Shown here in pieces: positions 54,846 through 63,639 of a DNA stretch of 64,000 bases (its first letter is position 1; every line of letters begins with the position of its first letter). Under the pieces are notes generated by a model, which saw only the letters and a list, made by a program, of their open reading frames with translations, was not told the DNA's origin and searched no databases. Source of the DNA: Streptomyces sp. MspMP-M5. GTDB lineage: Bacteria > Actinomycetota > Actinomycetes > Streptomycetales > Streptomycetaceae. The translations under genes were made by a program, and so were the position numbers. The DNA is taken from contig NZ_KB891855.1 of assembly GCF_000373585.1 (NCBI RefSeq), positions 152,615-216,614 of the forward strand, read 5' to 3'.

Positions 54846-56318
54846 TCAGTCGCGTTCGAGTTCGGCCTCGGCGGCGGCCAGTGCCGCGAACTCCTCCTCG
54901 GGCGCCGCGGCCACCAGCCGGTGACGGGAGTAGAAGGCGAAGTAGGCCAGGGCGACCCCGTAGACGCCGAGCGCGATGAACGCGGCCTCCTTGTCGACCA
55001 GGAACGTCGCCACCAGCGCCGAGCATGCCAGGACGAAGGCGACGGCGGAGGTCAGCATGCCGCCGGGCGTGCGGTACGGGCGGTGCAGACCGGGTTCGCG
55101 GCGGCGCAGCACGAGGTGCGAAAGGGCCATCAGCGCATAGGAGATGGTGGCCCCGAAGACCGCGACATTGAGCATCCGGGCGCCGTCGCCGGTCGCCGCG
55201 GCGAGCCCGAAGCCCAGCGCGCCGGGGACCAGCAGCCCCAGGTAGGGGGCCTTGCGGCGGCTGGTCAGGGAGAGGAAGCGGGGCAGATAGCCGGCCCGGG
55301 AGAGCGCGAACAGCTGCCGGGACCCGGCGAAGATCAGGGAGAAGAAGGACGCCACCAGCCCGGCCAGTCCGGCGTAGTTGACGATCCGGCCGACCGTGGT
55401 CGGCCTGCCGTGCGGCTGGAGCGCCTGCACCAGCGGGTCGCCGACGGACCGGATCGCGTCCGAGCCGCGCGCCCCGGTCGCCGCGACGAAGGTGATCAGC
55501 GCGAGCAGCAGCAGGATGCCCATCGCCGCGGCCATCGCCCGGGGCAGCGTGCGGGCCGGGTCCTTGGTCTCCTCGGCCGCCAGCGGGACGCCCTCCACGC
55601 CCAGGAAGAACCACATCCCGAACGGGAACGCCGCCCAGATGCCCAGCACCCCGAACGGCAGCCACGAACTCGCCCCGAACGCCCCGGACTTGACCGGGAT
55701 GTCGTTGAGCGCGTCCACATGGAAGTCGCTGAGCGCGGCGACCGCGAAGACCAGCAGCGCGGCGACCGCGATCGCGGTGACGATCAGGCTGAACCGCAGC
55801 GCCTCGCCCACGCCCCACAGATGGATGCCTATGAAGAGCACGAAACAGGCGAGGTAGACGGGCCAGCCGGAGTGCAGTCCGAACAGTCCCAGCGACTCGA
55901 CGTAGTCGCCGATGAAGATCGAGATCGCGGCCGGCGCCAGTACGTACTCGATCAGGATCGCGGTGCCGGTCAGAAAGCCGCCCCAGGTGCCCAGTGCCCG
56001 CCGGGCGAAGCCGTAGCCGCCGCCCGCGGTGGGCAGGATCGAGGCCAGTTCGGCGAGTGCGAAGACCAGGCAGGTGTACATCAGGCCCATCAGGACCGCG
56101 GCGATCGCCAGACCGCCGAAGCCGCCCTGCGCCAGACCGTTGTTCCAGCCCGAGAAGTCGCCGGAGACGACATAGGCCACCCCGAGGCCGGTCAGCAGCA
56201 GCGGGCCGGCGCTGCCGCGGCGCAGCGTCCGGCGCTCCAGATAGGCGTCGCCGTCCGGCGGGCCGCCACCGGGGGACGCGGCGGTCGCTGCGGTCTGCGC
56301 ACGGGTGCTGTCGGCCAT
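54846..56318 (-). CDS. APC family amino acid/amine permease
   Basis: A 490-residue amino acid-polyamine-organocation transporter with about 12 transmembrane helices. Family features include the unwound helix 1 region (LLLTGLGVAYVVSGDFSGWN), ILPTAGGGYGFARRALG and the EETKDPARTLPRAMA loop. The first 40 residues are polar and cytoplasmic. The ADFSGWN-type segment resembles ethanolamine permeases (EutP/Eat), which agrees with the neighbouring ligase, but specificity is inferred. The ATG has AGGAG upstream, and a candidate operator lies 34 bases before it. Confidence 0.88.
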   Translation of the reverse strand: MADSTRAQTAATAASPGGGPPDGDAYLERRTLRRGSAGPLLLTGLGVAYVVSGDFSGWNNGLAQGGFGGLAIAAVLMGLMYTCLVFALAELASILPTAGGGYGFARRALGTWGGFLTGTAILIEYVLAPAAISIFIGDYVESLGLFGLHSGWPVYLACFVLFIGIHLWGVGEALRFSLIVTAIAVAALLVFAVAALSDFHVDALNDIPVKSGAFGASSWLPFGVLGIWAAFPFGMWFFLGVEGVPLAAEETKDPARTLPRAMAAAMGILLLLALITFVAATGARGSDAIRSVGDPLVQALQPHGRPTTVGRIVNYAGLAGLVASFFSLIFAGSRQLFALSRAGYLPRFLSLTSRRKAPYLGLLVPGALGFGLAAATGDGARMLNVAVFGATISYALMALSHLVLRRREPGLHRPYRTPGGMLTSAVAFVLACSALVATFLVDKEAAFIALGVYGVALAYFAFYSRHRLVAAAPEEEFAALAAAEAELERD

Positions 56319-56351
56319 GAGCCGCTCCTGCCTTGCGGGGACAACCGGAGT

Positions 56352-56372
56352 AAAGGTTTAGCCGCATACCTT
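56352..56372 (-). promoter_or_regulatory. Candidate GntR operator upstream of the permease
   Basis: Read on the minus strand: AAGGTATGC, five variable bases, AACC, one variable base, TT. The same 21-base pattern occurs at 57259-57279. It also contains the inverted repeat AAAGGT/ACCTTT. Confidence 0.6.
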
Positions 56373-56508
56373 TGCCGTCCGGGTGGCTCAGCGCAAGACC
56401 CAGGCGTAAAAGACCGGTGACGCGATGGTGCAGAGCGGGCGGCGCGGGAAATGCAGGGCATGCGGGACATGCGGGGCACGCGCCCGGCGGCGGCCGGCCC
56501 GCGCGCCG

Positions 56509-57240
56509 CTACAGGACCGGGGAGGCCAGGAAGCCGCGCAGCAGTGCCGCGGTGCCGCAGCAGTGCTCCCGCATCACCTCGCGGGCCCCGTCCGCGTCGC
56601 CCTCCAGTACCGCCTCCACCAGCGCCGCGTGCTGGTTCTGCGAGTGCTCCAGGTTGCGCACCAGCAGCGGGATGCAGTCCAGCAGCTCGTTGACGCGAGC
56701 CCGGACGGCGGCGTACTGGGCGGCCAGCGTCGGCGATCCGGACAGCTCGGCCAGGGTCAGGTGGAGCAGCGTGTCGCGCCGGCGGTAGTCGGCCAGCGGC
56801 GCGTCCTGGGTGGCGGCCAGCGCCTCGCGCAGCCGCTCGGCCTGCTCGTCCGGCAGGCCGTGGGCGGCGCACAGCCCGGCCGCGCCGACCTCCAGCACCT
56901 CGCGGAAGCGGAGGATGTCCTCCACGTCGGTCCGGTCCACCCGGCGGCGCAGCTCCGCCTCGTCCGGTCCCTCGGTGCGGACGCGTACGAAGGTGCCGCC
57001 GTAGCGGCCGCGCCGGCTCTCCACCAGGCCCTCGTCCTGGAGGACCTTGAGCACCTCGCGCAGGGTGACCCGGCTGATCTGCAGCCGCTCCGCCAACTCC
57101 CGCTCGGCGGGCAGCCGTTCGCCCTGCGGCACCAGTCCGAGCCGGACGATCTGGAGTATCTGCTCCAGGGCCTCCTCGAAGCCGTTGCCTGCCCGCACCG
57201 CCCGCAGCACCGGCGCCAGCCGGTCGGCCGCACCGTCCAT
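56509..57240 (-). CDS. FadR-subfamily GntR regulator
   Basis: A 243-residue GntR regulator. The winged helix covers about 25-90 (EQILQIVRLGLVPQGERLPA, LQISRVTLREVLKVLQDEGL), and the all-helical FCD domain follows with metal-binding His residues (TLLHLTLAEL, SQNQHAALVEAV). The ATG at 57240 follows GGAAGGGG. It is divergent from the glnA4-like gene and probably represses both that operon and the permease operon, since the same operator pattern lies before each. In S. coelicolor a regulator in this position is reported to control ethanolamine or polyamine use. Confidence 0.92.
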   Translation of the reverse strand: MDGAADRLAPVLRAVRAGNGFEEALEQILQIVRLGLVPQGERLPAERELAERLQISRVTLREVLKVLQDEGLVESRRGRYGGTFVRVRTEGPDEAELRRRVDRTDVEDILRFREVLEVGAAGLCAAHGLPDEQAERLREALAATQDAPLADYRRRDTLLHLTLAELSGSPTLAAQYAAVRARVNELLDCIPLLVRNLEHSQNQHAALVEAVLEGDADGAREVMREHCCGTAALLRGFLASPVL

Positions 57241-57258
57241 CGGAACCCCTTCCCAATC

Positions 57259-57279
57259 AATGGTTCGTGTGCATACCTT
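57259..57279. promoter_or_regulatory. Candidate GntR operator between regulator and glnA4-like gene
   Basis: Same 21-base pattern as at 56352-56372 (15 of 21 positions identical), placed between the divergent regulator and ligase genes, 19 bases from the regulator start and 35 from the ligase start. Confidence 0.6.
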
Positions 57280-57313
57280 ATGACCTCCGGATGCACCGAC
57301 AGGAGGCACCACC

Positions 57314-58681
57314 GTGGCAGACCGCAGGCCCCCCCTCTCCGTCGAGGAGCTCACCGCCCTCGTCGACAACGGGGAGATCGACACTGTCGTCCTCGCCTTC
57401 ACCGATATGCAAGGCAGGCTCCAGGGCAAGCGGTTCGCCGCCCGCTACTTCCTCGACACCGTCCTCGAACACGGCACCGAGGGCTGCAACTACCTCCTCG
57501 CCGTCGACGTCGACCTCAACACCGTCGACGGCTATGCGATGTCCTCCTGGGAGCGCGGCTACGGCGACTTCGCCATGCACGGCGACCCCGCCACCCTCCG
57601 CCGCACCCCCTGGAACCCCGGCACCGCCCTGATCACCGCCGACCTCGCCTGGCACGACGGCTCCGCGGTCGCCGCCTCCCCCCGGCAGATCCTGCGCCGC
57701 CAGCTCGACCGGCTGGCCGAGCGCGGCTGGCGCGCGTACGCCGGCACCGAGCTGGAGTTCATGCTCTTCAAGGACTCCTATGAGGCGGCCTGGTCGCGCG
57801 GCTACCGGGAGATGACCCCGGCCAACCAGTGGAACGGCGACTACTCCGTCCTGGGCACCGGCCGGGTCGAGCCCGTCCTGCGCCGGATCCGCAACGAGAT
57901 GGGCGCGGCCGGCATGACCGTCGAGTCCGCCAAGGGCGAGTGCAACCTCGGCCAGCACGAGATCGTGTTCGTCTACGACGAGGCGCTCACCACCTGCGAC
58001 CAGCACAGCATCTACAAGACCGGCGCCAAGGAGATCGCCGCCCAGGAGGGCATGGCGCTCACCTTCATGGCGAAGTACGACGAGCGCGAGGGCAACTCCT
58101 GTCACATCCACCTCTCGCTCCAGGACGAGCAGGGCCGGCCGGTGCTGGCCGACGACCGCGACCCCTACGGCATGTCGCGGACCATGCGGCACTTCCTCGC
58201 CGGCCAGCTCGCCGCGATGCGCGACTTCACGCTGCTCTACGCCCCCAACATCAACTCCTACAAGCGGTTCCGCCCCGGCTCCTTCGCGCCCACCGCCGTC
58301 GCCTGGGGCCCCGACAACCGCACCTGCGCCCTGCGGGTCGTCGGCCACGGCCGCGCCCACCGCCTGGAGAACCGCCTGCCGGGCGGCGATGTGAACCCCT
58401 ATCTCGCGGTCGCCGGCATGGTCGCGGCCGGCCTGTACGGCATAGAGCACGAGCTGGAGCTCCCCGACGCCACCACCGGCAATGCCTACGCCGGCGACGC
58501 CGCGCACGTCCCCACCACCCTGCGCGAGGCCGCCGAGCTGTGGGAGCGCAGCCCGATCGCCCGCGCCGCCTTCGGCGACGAGGTCGTCGACCACTACCGC
58601 CACATGGCCCGCGTCGAACAGGACGCCTACGACGCCGCCGTCACGGACTGGGAGCGGTTCCGCTCCTTCGAGCGCATGTAA
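57314..58681 (+). CDS. Glutamine synthetase-like gamma-glutamyl-amine ligase (GlnA4-like)
   Basis: A 455-residue type I glutamine synthetase-like ligase, probably joining glutamate to ethanolamine (GlnA4) or a polyamine (GlnA3), not ammonia. The fold motifs are present: LAFTDMQGRLQGKRF, GTELEFMLF, KGECNLGQHEIVF, GNSCHIHLSL and NSYKRFRPGSFAPT. The adenylylation-site loop of true GlnA is absent, and the order after it (ALDH, SDR) fits amine catabolism. GTG start preceded by AGGAGG. By position it matches S. coelicolor glnA4 (SCO1613), reported as a gamma-glutamylethanolamide synthetase. Confidence 0.88.
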   Translation: MADRRPPLSVEELTALVDNGEIDTVVLAFTDMQGRLQGKRFAARYFLDTVLEHGTEGCNYLLAVDVDLNTVDGYAMSSWERGYGDFAMHGDPATLRRTPWNPGTALITADLAWHDGSAVAASPRQILRRQLDRLAERGWRAYAGTELEFMLFKDSYEAAWSRGYREMTPANQWNGDYSVLGTGRVEPVLRRIRNEMGAAGMTVESAKGECNLGQHEIVFVYDEALTTCDQHSIYKTGAKEIAAQEGMALTFMAKYDEREGNSCHIHLSLQDEQGRPVLADDRDPYGMSRTMRHFLAGQLAAMRDFTLLYAPNINSYKRFRPGSFAPTAVAWGPDNRTCALRVVGHGRAHRLENRLPGGDVNPYLAVAGMVAAGLYGIEHELELPDATTGNAYAGDAAHVPTTLREAAELWERSPIARAAFGDEVVDHYRHMARVEQDAYDAAVTDWERFRSFERM

Positions 58682-58690
58682 GGAACGCCC

Positions 58691-60058
58691 GTGCTGCAAG
58701 AGCTGACCATCCTCAATCCGGCGACCGAGGAGGTGGTGGCCACCGTCCCCACCACCTCCCCCGACCAGGTCGACGCGGCGGTCCGCCGGGCCGCGGCCGC
58801 CCAGGAGACCTGGGCCGCGGTGGCCCCCGGCGACCGGGCCCGGCTGCTGCGCCGCTTCGCCGACGTCGTCGACGCCCAGATCGAGCCGCTGGCCCGACTG
58901 GAGCTGCGCGAGGCCGGCCACCCCCTGGGCAACGCCCGCTGGGAGGCGGGCAACGTCCGCGACCTGCTGCACTACGCCGCCGGGGGAGTGGAGCGCCTGA
59001 CCGGCAGTCAGATCCCGGTGCCCGGCGGCCTGAACCTCACCGTCCAGGAGCCGCTCGGCGTCGTCGCCGTCATCGCCCCCTGGAACTTCCCGATGCCGAT
59101 CGCCGCCTGGGGCACCGCCCCCGCCCTCGCGGCCGGCAACGCCGTCCTCCTCAAGCCCGCCGAGACCACCCCGCTCACCGCGCTCCGGCTCGCCGAACTC
59201 GCCCTGGAGGCCGGGCTCCCCGAGGGCCTCTTCCAGGTCCTGCCCGGCGAGGGCCCGGTCACCGGCAGCGCGCTCGTGGACCACCCCGGCGTCGCCAAGG
59301 TCGTCTTCACCGGCTCCACCGCCACCGGCCGCCGGATCGCCGCCCAGTGCGCCGCGCAGACCAAGCGGCTCACCCTCGAACTCGGCGGCAAGAGCCCCAA
59401 CATCGTCTTCGCCGACGCCGACATCGAGGCCGCCGCGGCCGCCGCCCCCGGCTCCTTCCTCGACAACACCGGCCAGGACTGCTGCGCCCGCAGCCGCATC
59501 CTCGTCCAACGCAGCGTCTACGACCGGTTCCTGGAGCTGCTGGAGCCCGCCGTCAAGGCGTTCACCGCCGGCGACCCGGCCGACCCCGCCACCCAGATGG
59601 GCCCGCTGATCTCGGCCGCCCAGCGCGACCGGGTCCGCTCCTACGTCCCCGAGGACGCGCCGGCCGCCATCCGCGGCGAGGCCCCGTCCGGCAAGGGCTT
59701 CTGGTACCCGGCCACCGTCCTGGAGGGGCGCCCCGAGGACCGCACCGCCGTCGAGGAGATCTTCGGCCCGGTCGCGGTGGCCCTCCCCTTCGACGACGAG
59801 GCCGACGCGATCCGGCTCGCCAACGCCACCGACTACGGCCTCGCCGGCTCCCTGTGGACCCGGGACGTCGGCCGCGCGCTGCGCGTCTCGCGGGCCGTCG
59901 CGGCCGGCAACCTCTCCGTCAACTCCCACAGCGCGGTGCGCTACTGGACCCCGTTCGGCGGCTTCAAGCAGTCCGGACTCGGCCGCGAACTCGGCCCGGA
60001 CGCGCTGACCGCCTTCACCGAGACCAAGAACATCTTCATCAGCACAGAGGAGCGCTAA
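58691..60058 (+). CDS. Aldehyde dehydrogenase
   Basis: NAD(P)-dependent aldehyde dehydrogenase of 455 residues. The active-site Cys is in NTGQDCCARSR, the general base Glu in LELGGKSPNIVF, and cofactor-binding strings are APWNFPMP and FTGSTATGRRIA. It starts 9 bases after the ligase gene and abuts the SDR gene, so it is in the same operon. In a gamma-glutamyl pathway it would oxidise the gamma-glutamyl amino-aldehyde to the acid, giving gamma-glutamylglycine if ethanolamine is the substrate. Confidence 0.93.
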   Translation: MLQELTILNPATEEVVATVPTTSPDQVDAAVRRAAAAQETWAAVAPGDRARLLRRFADVVDAQIEPLARLELREAGHPLGNARWEAGNVRDLLHYAAGGVERLTGSQIPVPGGLNLTVQEPLGVVAVIAPWNFPMPIAAWGTAPALAAGNAVLLKPAETTPLTALRLAELALEAGLPEGLFQVLPGEGPVTGSALVDHPGVAKVVFTGSTATGRRIAAQCAAQTKRLTLELGGKSPNIVFADADIEAAAAAAPGSFLDNTGQDCCARSRILVQRSVYDRFLELLEPAVKAFTAGDPADPATQMGPLISAAQRDRVRSYVPEDAPAAIRGEAPSGKGFWYPATVLEGRPEDRTAVEEIFGPVAVALPFDDEADAIRLANATDYGLAGSLWTRDVGRALRVSRAVAAGNLSVNSHSAVRYWTPFGGFKQSGLGRELGPDALTAFTETKNIFISTEER

Positions 60059-60859
60059 GTGACCGACCAGACCGCCGTGTGCCGCCGCCTCGTCGGCCGT
60101 ACCGCCGTGATCACCGGAGCCGGCAGCGGCATCGGCCTGGCCACCGCCCGCCGGCTGGCCTCCGAAGGCGCCCACGTCGTCTGCGCCGACATCGACGAGA
60201 CGGCCGGCAAGGCCGCCGCCGAAGAGGTCGGCGGCACCTTCGTCCAGGTCGACGTGACCGACGCCGAGCAGGTCGAGGCGCTCTACCGGACCGCCTACGA
60301 GACCTACGGCTCGGTGGACATCGCCTTCAACAACGCCGGTATCTCGCCGCCCGACGACGACTCCATCCTCACCACCGGCCTGGACGCCTGGAAGCGCGTC
60401 CAGGAGGTCAACCTCACCTCGGTCTACCTCTGCTGCAAGCACGCCCTGCCCTATATGCAGCGCCAGTTCGCCGAGACCGGGCGCGGCGGCTCCATCATCA
60501 ACACCGCGTCCTTCGTGGCCGTGATGGGCGCCGCCACCTCGCAGATCAGCTACACCGCCTCCAAGGGCGGCGTGCTGGCGATGTCCCGCGAACTGGGCGT
60601 GCAGTTCGCCCGCGAGGGCATCCGCGTCAACGCGCTCTGCCCGGGCCCGGTCAACACCCCGCTGCTGAAGGAGCTGTTCGCCAAGGACCCCGAGCGCGCC
60701 GCGCGCCGCCTGGTGCACGTCCCGGTCGGCCGGTTCGCCGAGCCCGAGGAGATCGCCGCCGCGGTCGCCTTCCTCGCCAGCGACGACTCCTCCTTCGTCA
60801 ACGCCGCCGAGTTCCTCGTCGACGGAGGCATCGCGGGCGCCTACGTCACCCCCCTGTAG
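60059..60859 (+). CDS. SDR family alcohol dehydrogenase
   Basis: A 266-residue classical SDR: TGAGSGIGLATARRL, NNAGISPP, the active-site Ser/Tyr/Lys (QISYTASKGG) and PGPVNTPLL. Its GTG start follows the aldehyde dehydrogenase stop with no gap, a strong sign of coupling. The logical job is to oxidise the hydroxyl of gamma-glutamylethanolamide to the aldehyde used by the neighbour. A polyamine pathway would need an amine oxidase or aminotransferase instead, so its presence favours an amino alcohol. The operon ends at the terminator 60876-60903. Confidence 0.9.
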   Translation: MTDQTAVCRRLVGRTAVITGAGSGIGLATARRLASEGAHVVCADIDETAGKAAAEEVGGTFVQVDVTDAEQVEALYRTAYETYGSVDIAFNNAGISPPDDDSILTTGLDAWKRVQEVNLTSVYLCCKHALPYMQRQFAETGRGGSIINTASFVAVMGAATSQISYTASKGGVLAMSRELGVQFAREGIRVNALCPGPVNTPLLKELFAKDPERAARRLVHVPVGRFAEPEEIAAAVAFLASDDSSFVNAAEFLVDGGIAGAYVTPL

Positions 60860-60875
60860 GCTCCCTGATCAGTAT

Positions 60876-60903
60876 GGGGCCGGCACCACCGGGTGCCGGC
60901 CCC
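60876..60903 (+). terminator. Terminator of the glnA4-like operon
   Basis: Perfect 12-bp stem (60876-60887 with 60892-60903), 4-base loop, 17 bases after the SDR stop. Confidence 0.8.
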
Positions 60904-60934
60904 GCCGTGCTTCCCCCCTGACCACGGAGGACAC

Positions 60935-62221
60935 ATGACCGCTCCCCTCAGGCGGCTGCTCGCCCTCGGCCTCGCCGGCACCGCCGCACTCACCGCCCTC
61001 ACGGCCACCACGCCGGCCACCGCCGCCGCCCCGGCCCAGGGCCCCCAGCGCGCCCGCTGCCCGCAGCTCTCCAAGAACCTGCCCTGGTACGGCGACAACC
61101 GCGCCAAGCTCCAGAAGATGATCGACGAACGCGGCACCTGCTCGGGCCACGGCGGCCCCCGCCCGGTCGCCGCCTTCGACTGGGACAACACGGTCGTCAA
61201 GAACGACATCTCCGACGCCACCCTGGCCTGGATGCTGCGGCACGACAAGCTGCCCCGGCCCACCAGCTGGCGGGACACCAGCCCCTGGCTCAGCCCCGCC
61301 GCCGACCGCGCGCTGACCCGGGCCTGCGGCACCGGCACCCCCGGCCGCCCGCTGCCCACCTCCCGCAACACCGCCTGCGCCGACGAGATCATGGAGATCC
61401 GCGGCTCGGCGAAGACCATGAGCGGCGCCGAGGCGTTCGCCGGCGACTGGAACCACCGCCGCACGGTCCCCGACTACGCCTGGATACCGCAGCTGTTCGC
61501 CGGCCTGAAGCCCGCCACCCTCACCGCGTACGCCAAGCGCGCCCGCGCCGAGAACCTCGCCGCGCCCGTCGGCGCCGTGCAGACCGTCGGCACCCACAAG
61601 CTGGCCGGCTACGTCCGCTACTACGACCAGCAGAAGGACCTGATCCGCACGCTCAAGCGGGCCGGCTTCGACGTCTACATCGTCTCCGCGTCGTCCGAGA
61701 CCGTCGCCGAGGCGTGGTCCGGCGGCGTCGGGGTGGACGCCCGGCACACCCTGGGCATCCGCAGCCGCGTCCGCGACGGCCGGCTCACCACGACCATCGC
61801 CGGCTGCGGTGACGTCAAGGACGGCCCCGGCGAGGTCATCCCGTACGTCGACGGCAAGCGCTGCTGGATCAACCAGGAGATCTTCGGCATCAAGGGCGCC
61901 GAGGCGTGGCGCAAGCAGGACCCCGCGCACCGCATCGCGCTCGGCGGCGGCGACGCCAACACCGATGTCACCTTCGTCGGTGACGCCACCGGCGCCCACC
62001 TGGCCATCAACCGCAACAAGGACGAGTTGATGTGCCGCGGCTACGACAACGCCGACGGCCGCTGGGTGGTCAACCCGATGTTCATCGACCCGCTGCCCCG
62101 CAAGTCCGGTGTGTACCCCTGCGCCACCAAGGGCTACACCAACACCGACGGCACCCTCGGCCCGGTCCGCCGCCCCGACGGCACCGTCGTCGCCGACCAG
62201 CGGGACCGGATCCACGGCTGA
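60935..62221 (+). CDS. Secreted HAD phosphatase (phosphorylcholine phosphatase-like)
   Basis: A 428-residue exported HAD hydrolase. The signal peptide (LLALGLAGTAALTALTA) ends near ATAAAPA. HAD motif I is FDWDNTVVKND, motif II VSASSET, and motif IV GGGDANTDVTFVGD. The length, the DWDNT motif and the large cap resemble PchP-type phosphorylcholine phosphatases. With the amine-ligase operon just upstream, hydrolysis of phosphoethanolamine or phosphocholine outside the cell is an attractive guess. The ATG at 60935 follows GGAGGA. It is separated from the upstream operon by a terminator. Confidence 0.85.
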   Translation: MTAPLRRLLALGLAGTAALTALTATTPATAAAPAQGPQRARCPQLSKNLPWYGDNRAKLQKMIDERGTCSGHGGPRPVAAFDWDNTVVKNDISDATLAWMLRHDKLPRPTSWRDTSPWLSPAADRALTRACGTGTPGRPLPTSRNTACADEIMEIRGSAKTMSGAEAFAGDWNHRRTVPDYAWIPQLFAGLKPATLTAYAKRARAENLAAPVGAVQTVGTHKLAGYVRYYDQQKDLIRTLKRAGFDVYIVSASSETVAEAWSGGVGVDARHTLGIRSRVRDGRLTTTIAGCGDVKDGPGEVIPYVDGKRCWINQEIFGIKGAEAWRKQDPAHRIALGGGDANTDVTFVGDATGAHLAINRNKDELMCRGYDNADGRWVVNPMFIDPLPRKSGVYPCATKGYTNTDGTLGPVRRPDGTVVADQRDRIHG

Positions 62222-62272
62222 CACCGGGCCTCCGGACGCCGGACGGGGGCCGCACCGCCACCCGTGACACCG

Positions 62273-63496
62273 TCACAGGAAGGTGCGGCCCTCGCCCCGG
62301 TACGTCGGCACCGTCGCCACCACCCGGTCGCCCTCGACCAGGTGCAGCTGTGCGAACCGCTCGCACAGCTCACCGGCCTTGGCGTGCCGGAACCACACCT
62401 TGTCGCCGACCGCCAGCCCGTCCGCCGCCGCCCCCAGCAGCGGCGTCTGCACCTCGCCCGGCCCTTCCTGCGGGTCGTAGCGCAGACCGGCCGGCAGATA
62501 CGGCTCCGGCAGCCGGTCCGCACCGGCCACCCCCGACGCCGGATAGCCGCCGCCCAGCACCGTGACGACACCCGGCCCCGGCCGCCGCACCACCGGCTGG
62601 GCGAACAGCGCCGCCGGACGCCCTTGGAACGACCGGAAGTTGTCGAACAGCCGCGGCACATACAGCCCCGAACCGGCCGCTATCTCCGTCACGGCCGCCT
62701 CCGCCGCGGTGTGCTGCACGCTCCCCGTCCCGCCGCCGTTGACGAACTCCAGCCGCGGCGCCACTGCCCGCACCGCCCGCACGGCCTCCCAGCGCCGCCG
62801 CGCCAGCTCCTTCCGGGCCGCCGCCTGCATCACCCGGATCGCCCGCGAGAACACCGGCTTCCCGGCGACCTCGTCGCCCACCCCCGCCACATGCCCCTCG
62901 TAGGCCATCAGCCCCACCAGCCGGAAACCGGGCCGGCGCACCACCGCCGCCGCCAGCGCGGCCAGCGCCGCCGGCTCCCGCAGCGGCGAGCGCCGCGCCC
63001 CGACCCGGACCTTCCCGGCCAGCAGCCGGTACGAGGTGTCCAGCTCCAGGCAGACGCGCACCTCCTCGCCGCGGCCCGGGCCGGCCGCCCGCGCGGCGTC
63101 GATCAGATCCAGCTGCGAGGGGTCGTCGACCGTCACCGTCACCGCCGCCGCCGACGCGGCGTCCCCGGTCAGCTCGGCGAAGCCGTCCCGGTCCGCCGAC
63201 GGATAGGCCAGCAGCACGTCCGGGAAGCCCGAGCGCGCCAGCCACAGCGACTCGGCGAGCGTGAAGCTCATGATCCCCGCGAAGCCGTCCCGCGCCAGCA
63301 CCCGCTCCAGCAGCGCCCGGCAGCGCACCGACTTGCTCGCCACCCGGATCGGCTTGCCCTGCGAACGGCGCACCAGATCGGCGGCGTTGGCGTCGAAGGC
63401 GGCCAGATCCACGACGGCCAGCGGCGCGTCGAGAGCGGCGGTCGCCCGGTCGTAGGCGGCTTTGTCGGCATACGTGCCGGCGGAGGGCTGCGACAT
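62273..63496 (-). CDS. Fold-type III PLP aldolase/deaminase (DSD1-like)
   Basis: A 407-residue alanine-racemase-fold enzyme related to D-threonine aldolase and D-serine dehydratase. The N-terminal barrel starts with LAVVDLAAFDANAADLVRR and the PLP lysine is in IRVASKSVRCRALLERV. The C-terminal beta domain ends with the metal-site region (AVGDKVWFRHAKAGELCERF). The ATG at 63496 opens the family sequence, but its ribosome binding site is weak; the frame is open to 63583. The substrate is not predictable; Streptomyces annotations usually read amino acid deaminase/aldolase. Confidence 0.85.
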   Translation of the reverse strand: MSQPSAGTYADKAAYDRATAALDAPLAVVDLAAFDANAADLVRRSQGKPIRVASKSVRCRALLERVLARDGFAGIMSFTLAESLWLARSGFPDVLLAYPSADRDGFAELTGDAASAAAVTVTVDDPSQLDLIDAARAAGPGRGEEVRVCLELDTSYRLLAGKVRVGARRSPLREPAALAALAAAVVRRPGFRLVGLMAYEGHVAGVGDEVAGKPVFSRAIRVMQAAARKELARRRWEAVRAVRAVAPRLEFVNGGGTGSVQHTAAEAAVTEIAAGSGLYVPRLFDNFRSFQGRPAALFAQPVVRRPGPGVVTVLGGGYPASGVAGADRLPEPYLPAGLRYDPQEGPGEVQTPLLGAAADGLAVGDKVWFRHAKAGELCERFAQLHLVEGDRVVATVPTYRGEGRTFL

Positions 63497-63639
63497 GGCC
63501 GCAGCCTGCCAGACACCGCTACCGCGGGGTAAGGGGACGAACCGCGCCGGAAGTGACGCCGGGGCGTCCAGGGGTTGGAGCACCGGGCGCGCCAGCCCTT
63601 ACAGTGGCTCGACACCGCAACCAGCAGGTCAGCGGCGTG

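Noticed and set aside
54055..60921. Very long open frames opposite or out of frame with the amine module (54055-56367 minus, 57278-60718 minus, 57829-60921 plus)
   Set aside because: Shadows of APC, ligase, ALDH and SDR genes; Arg/Pro- or Val/Gly-rich composition and no domains.
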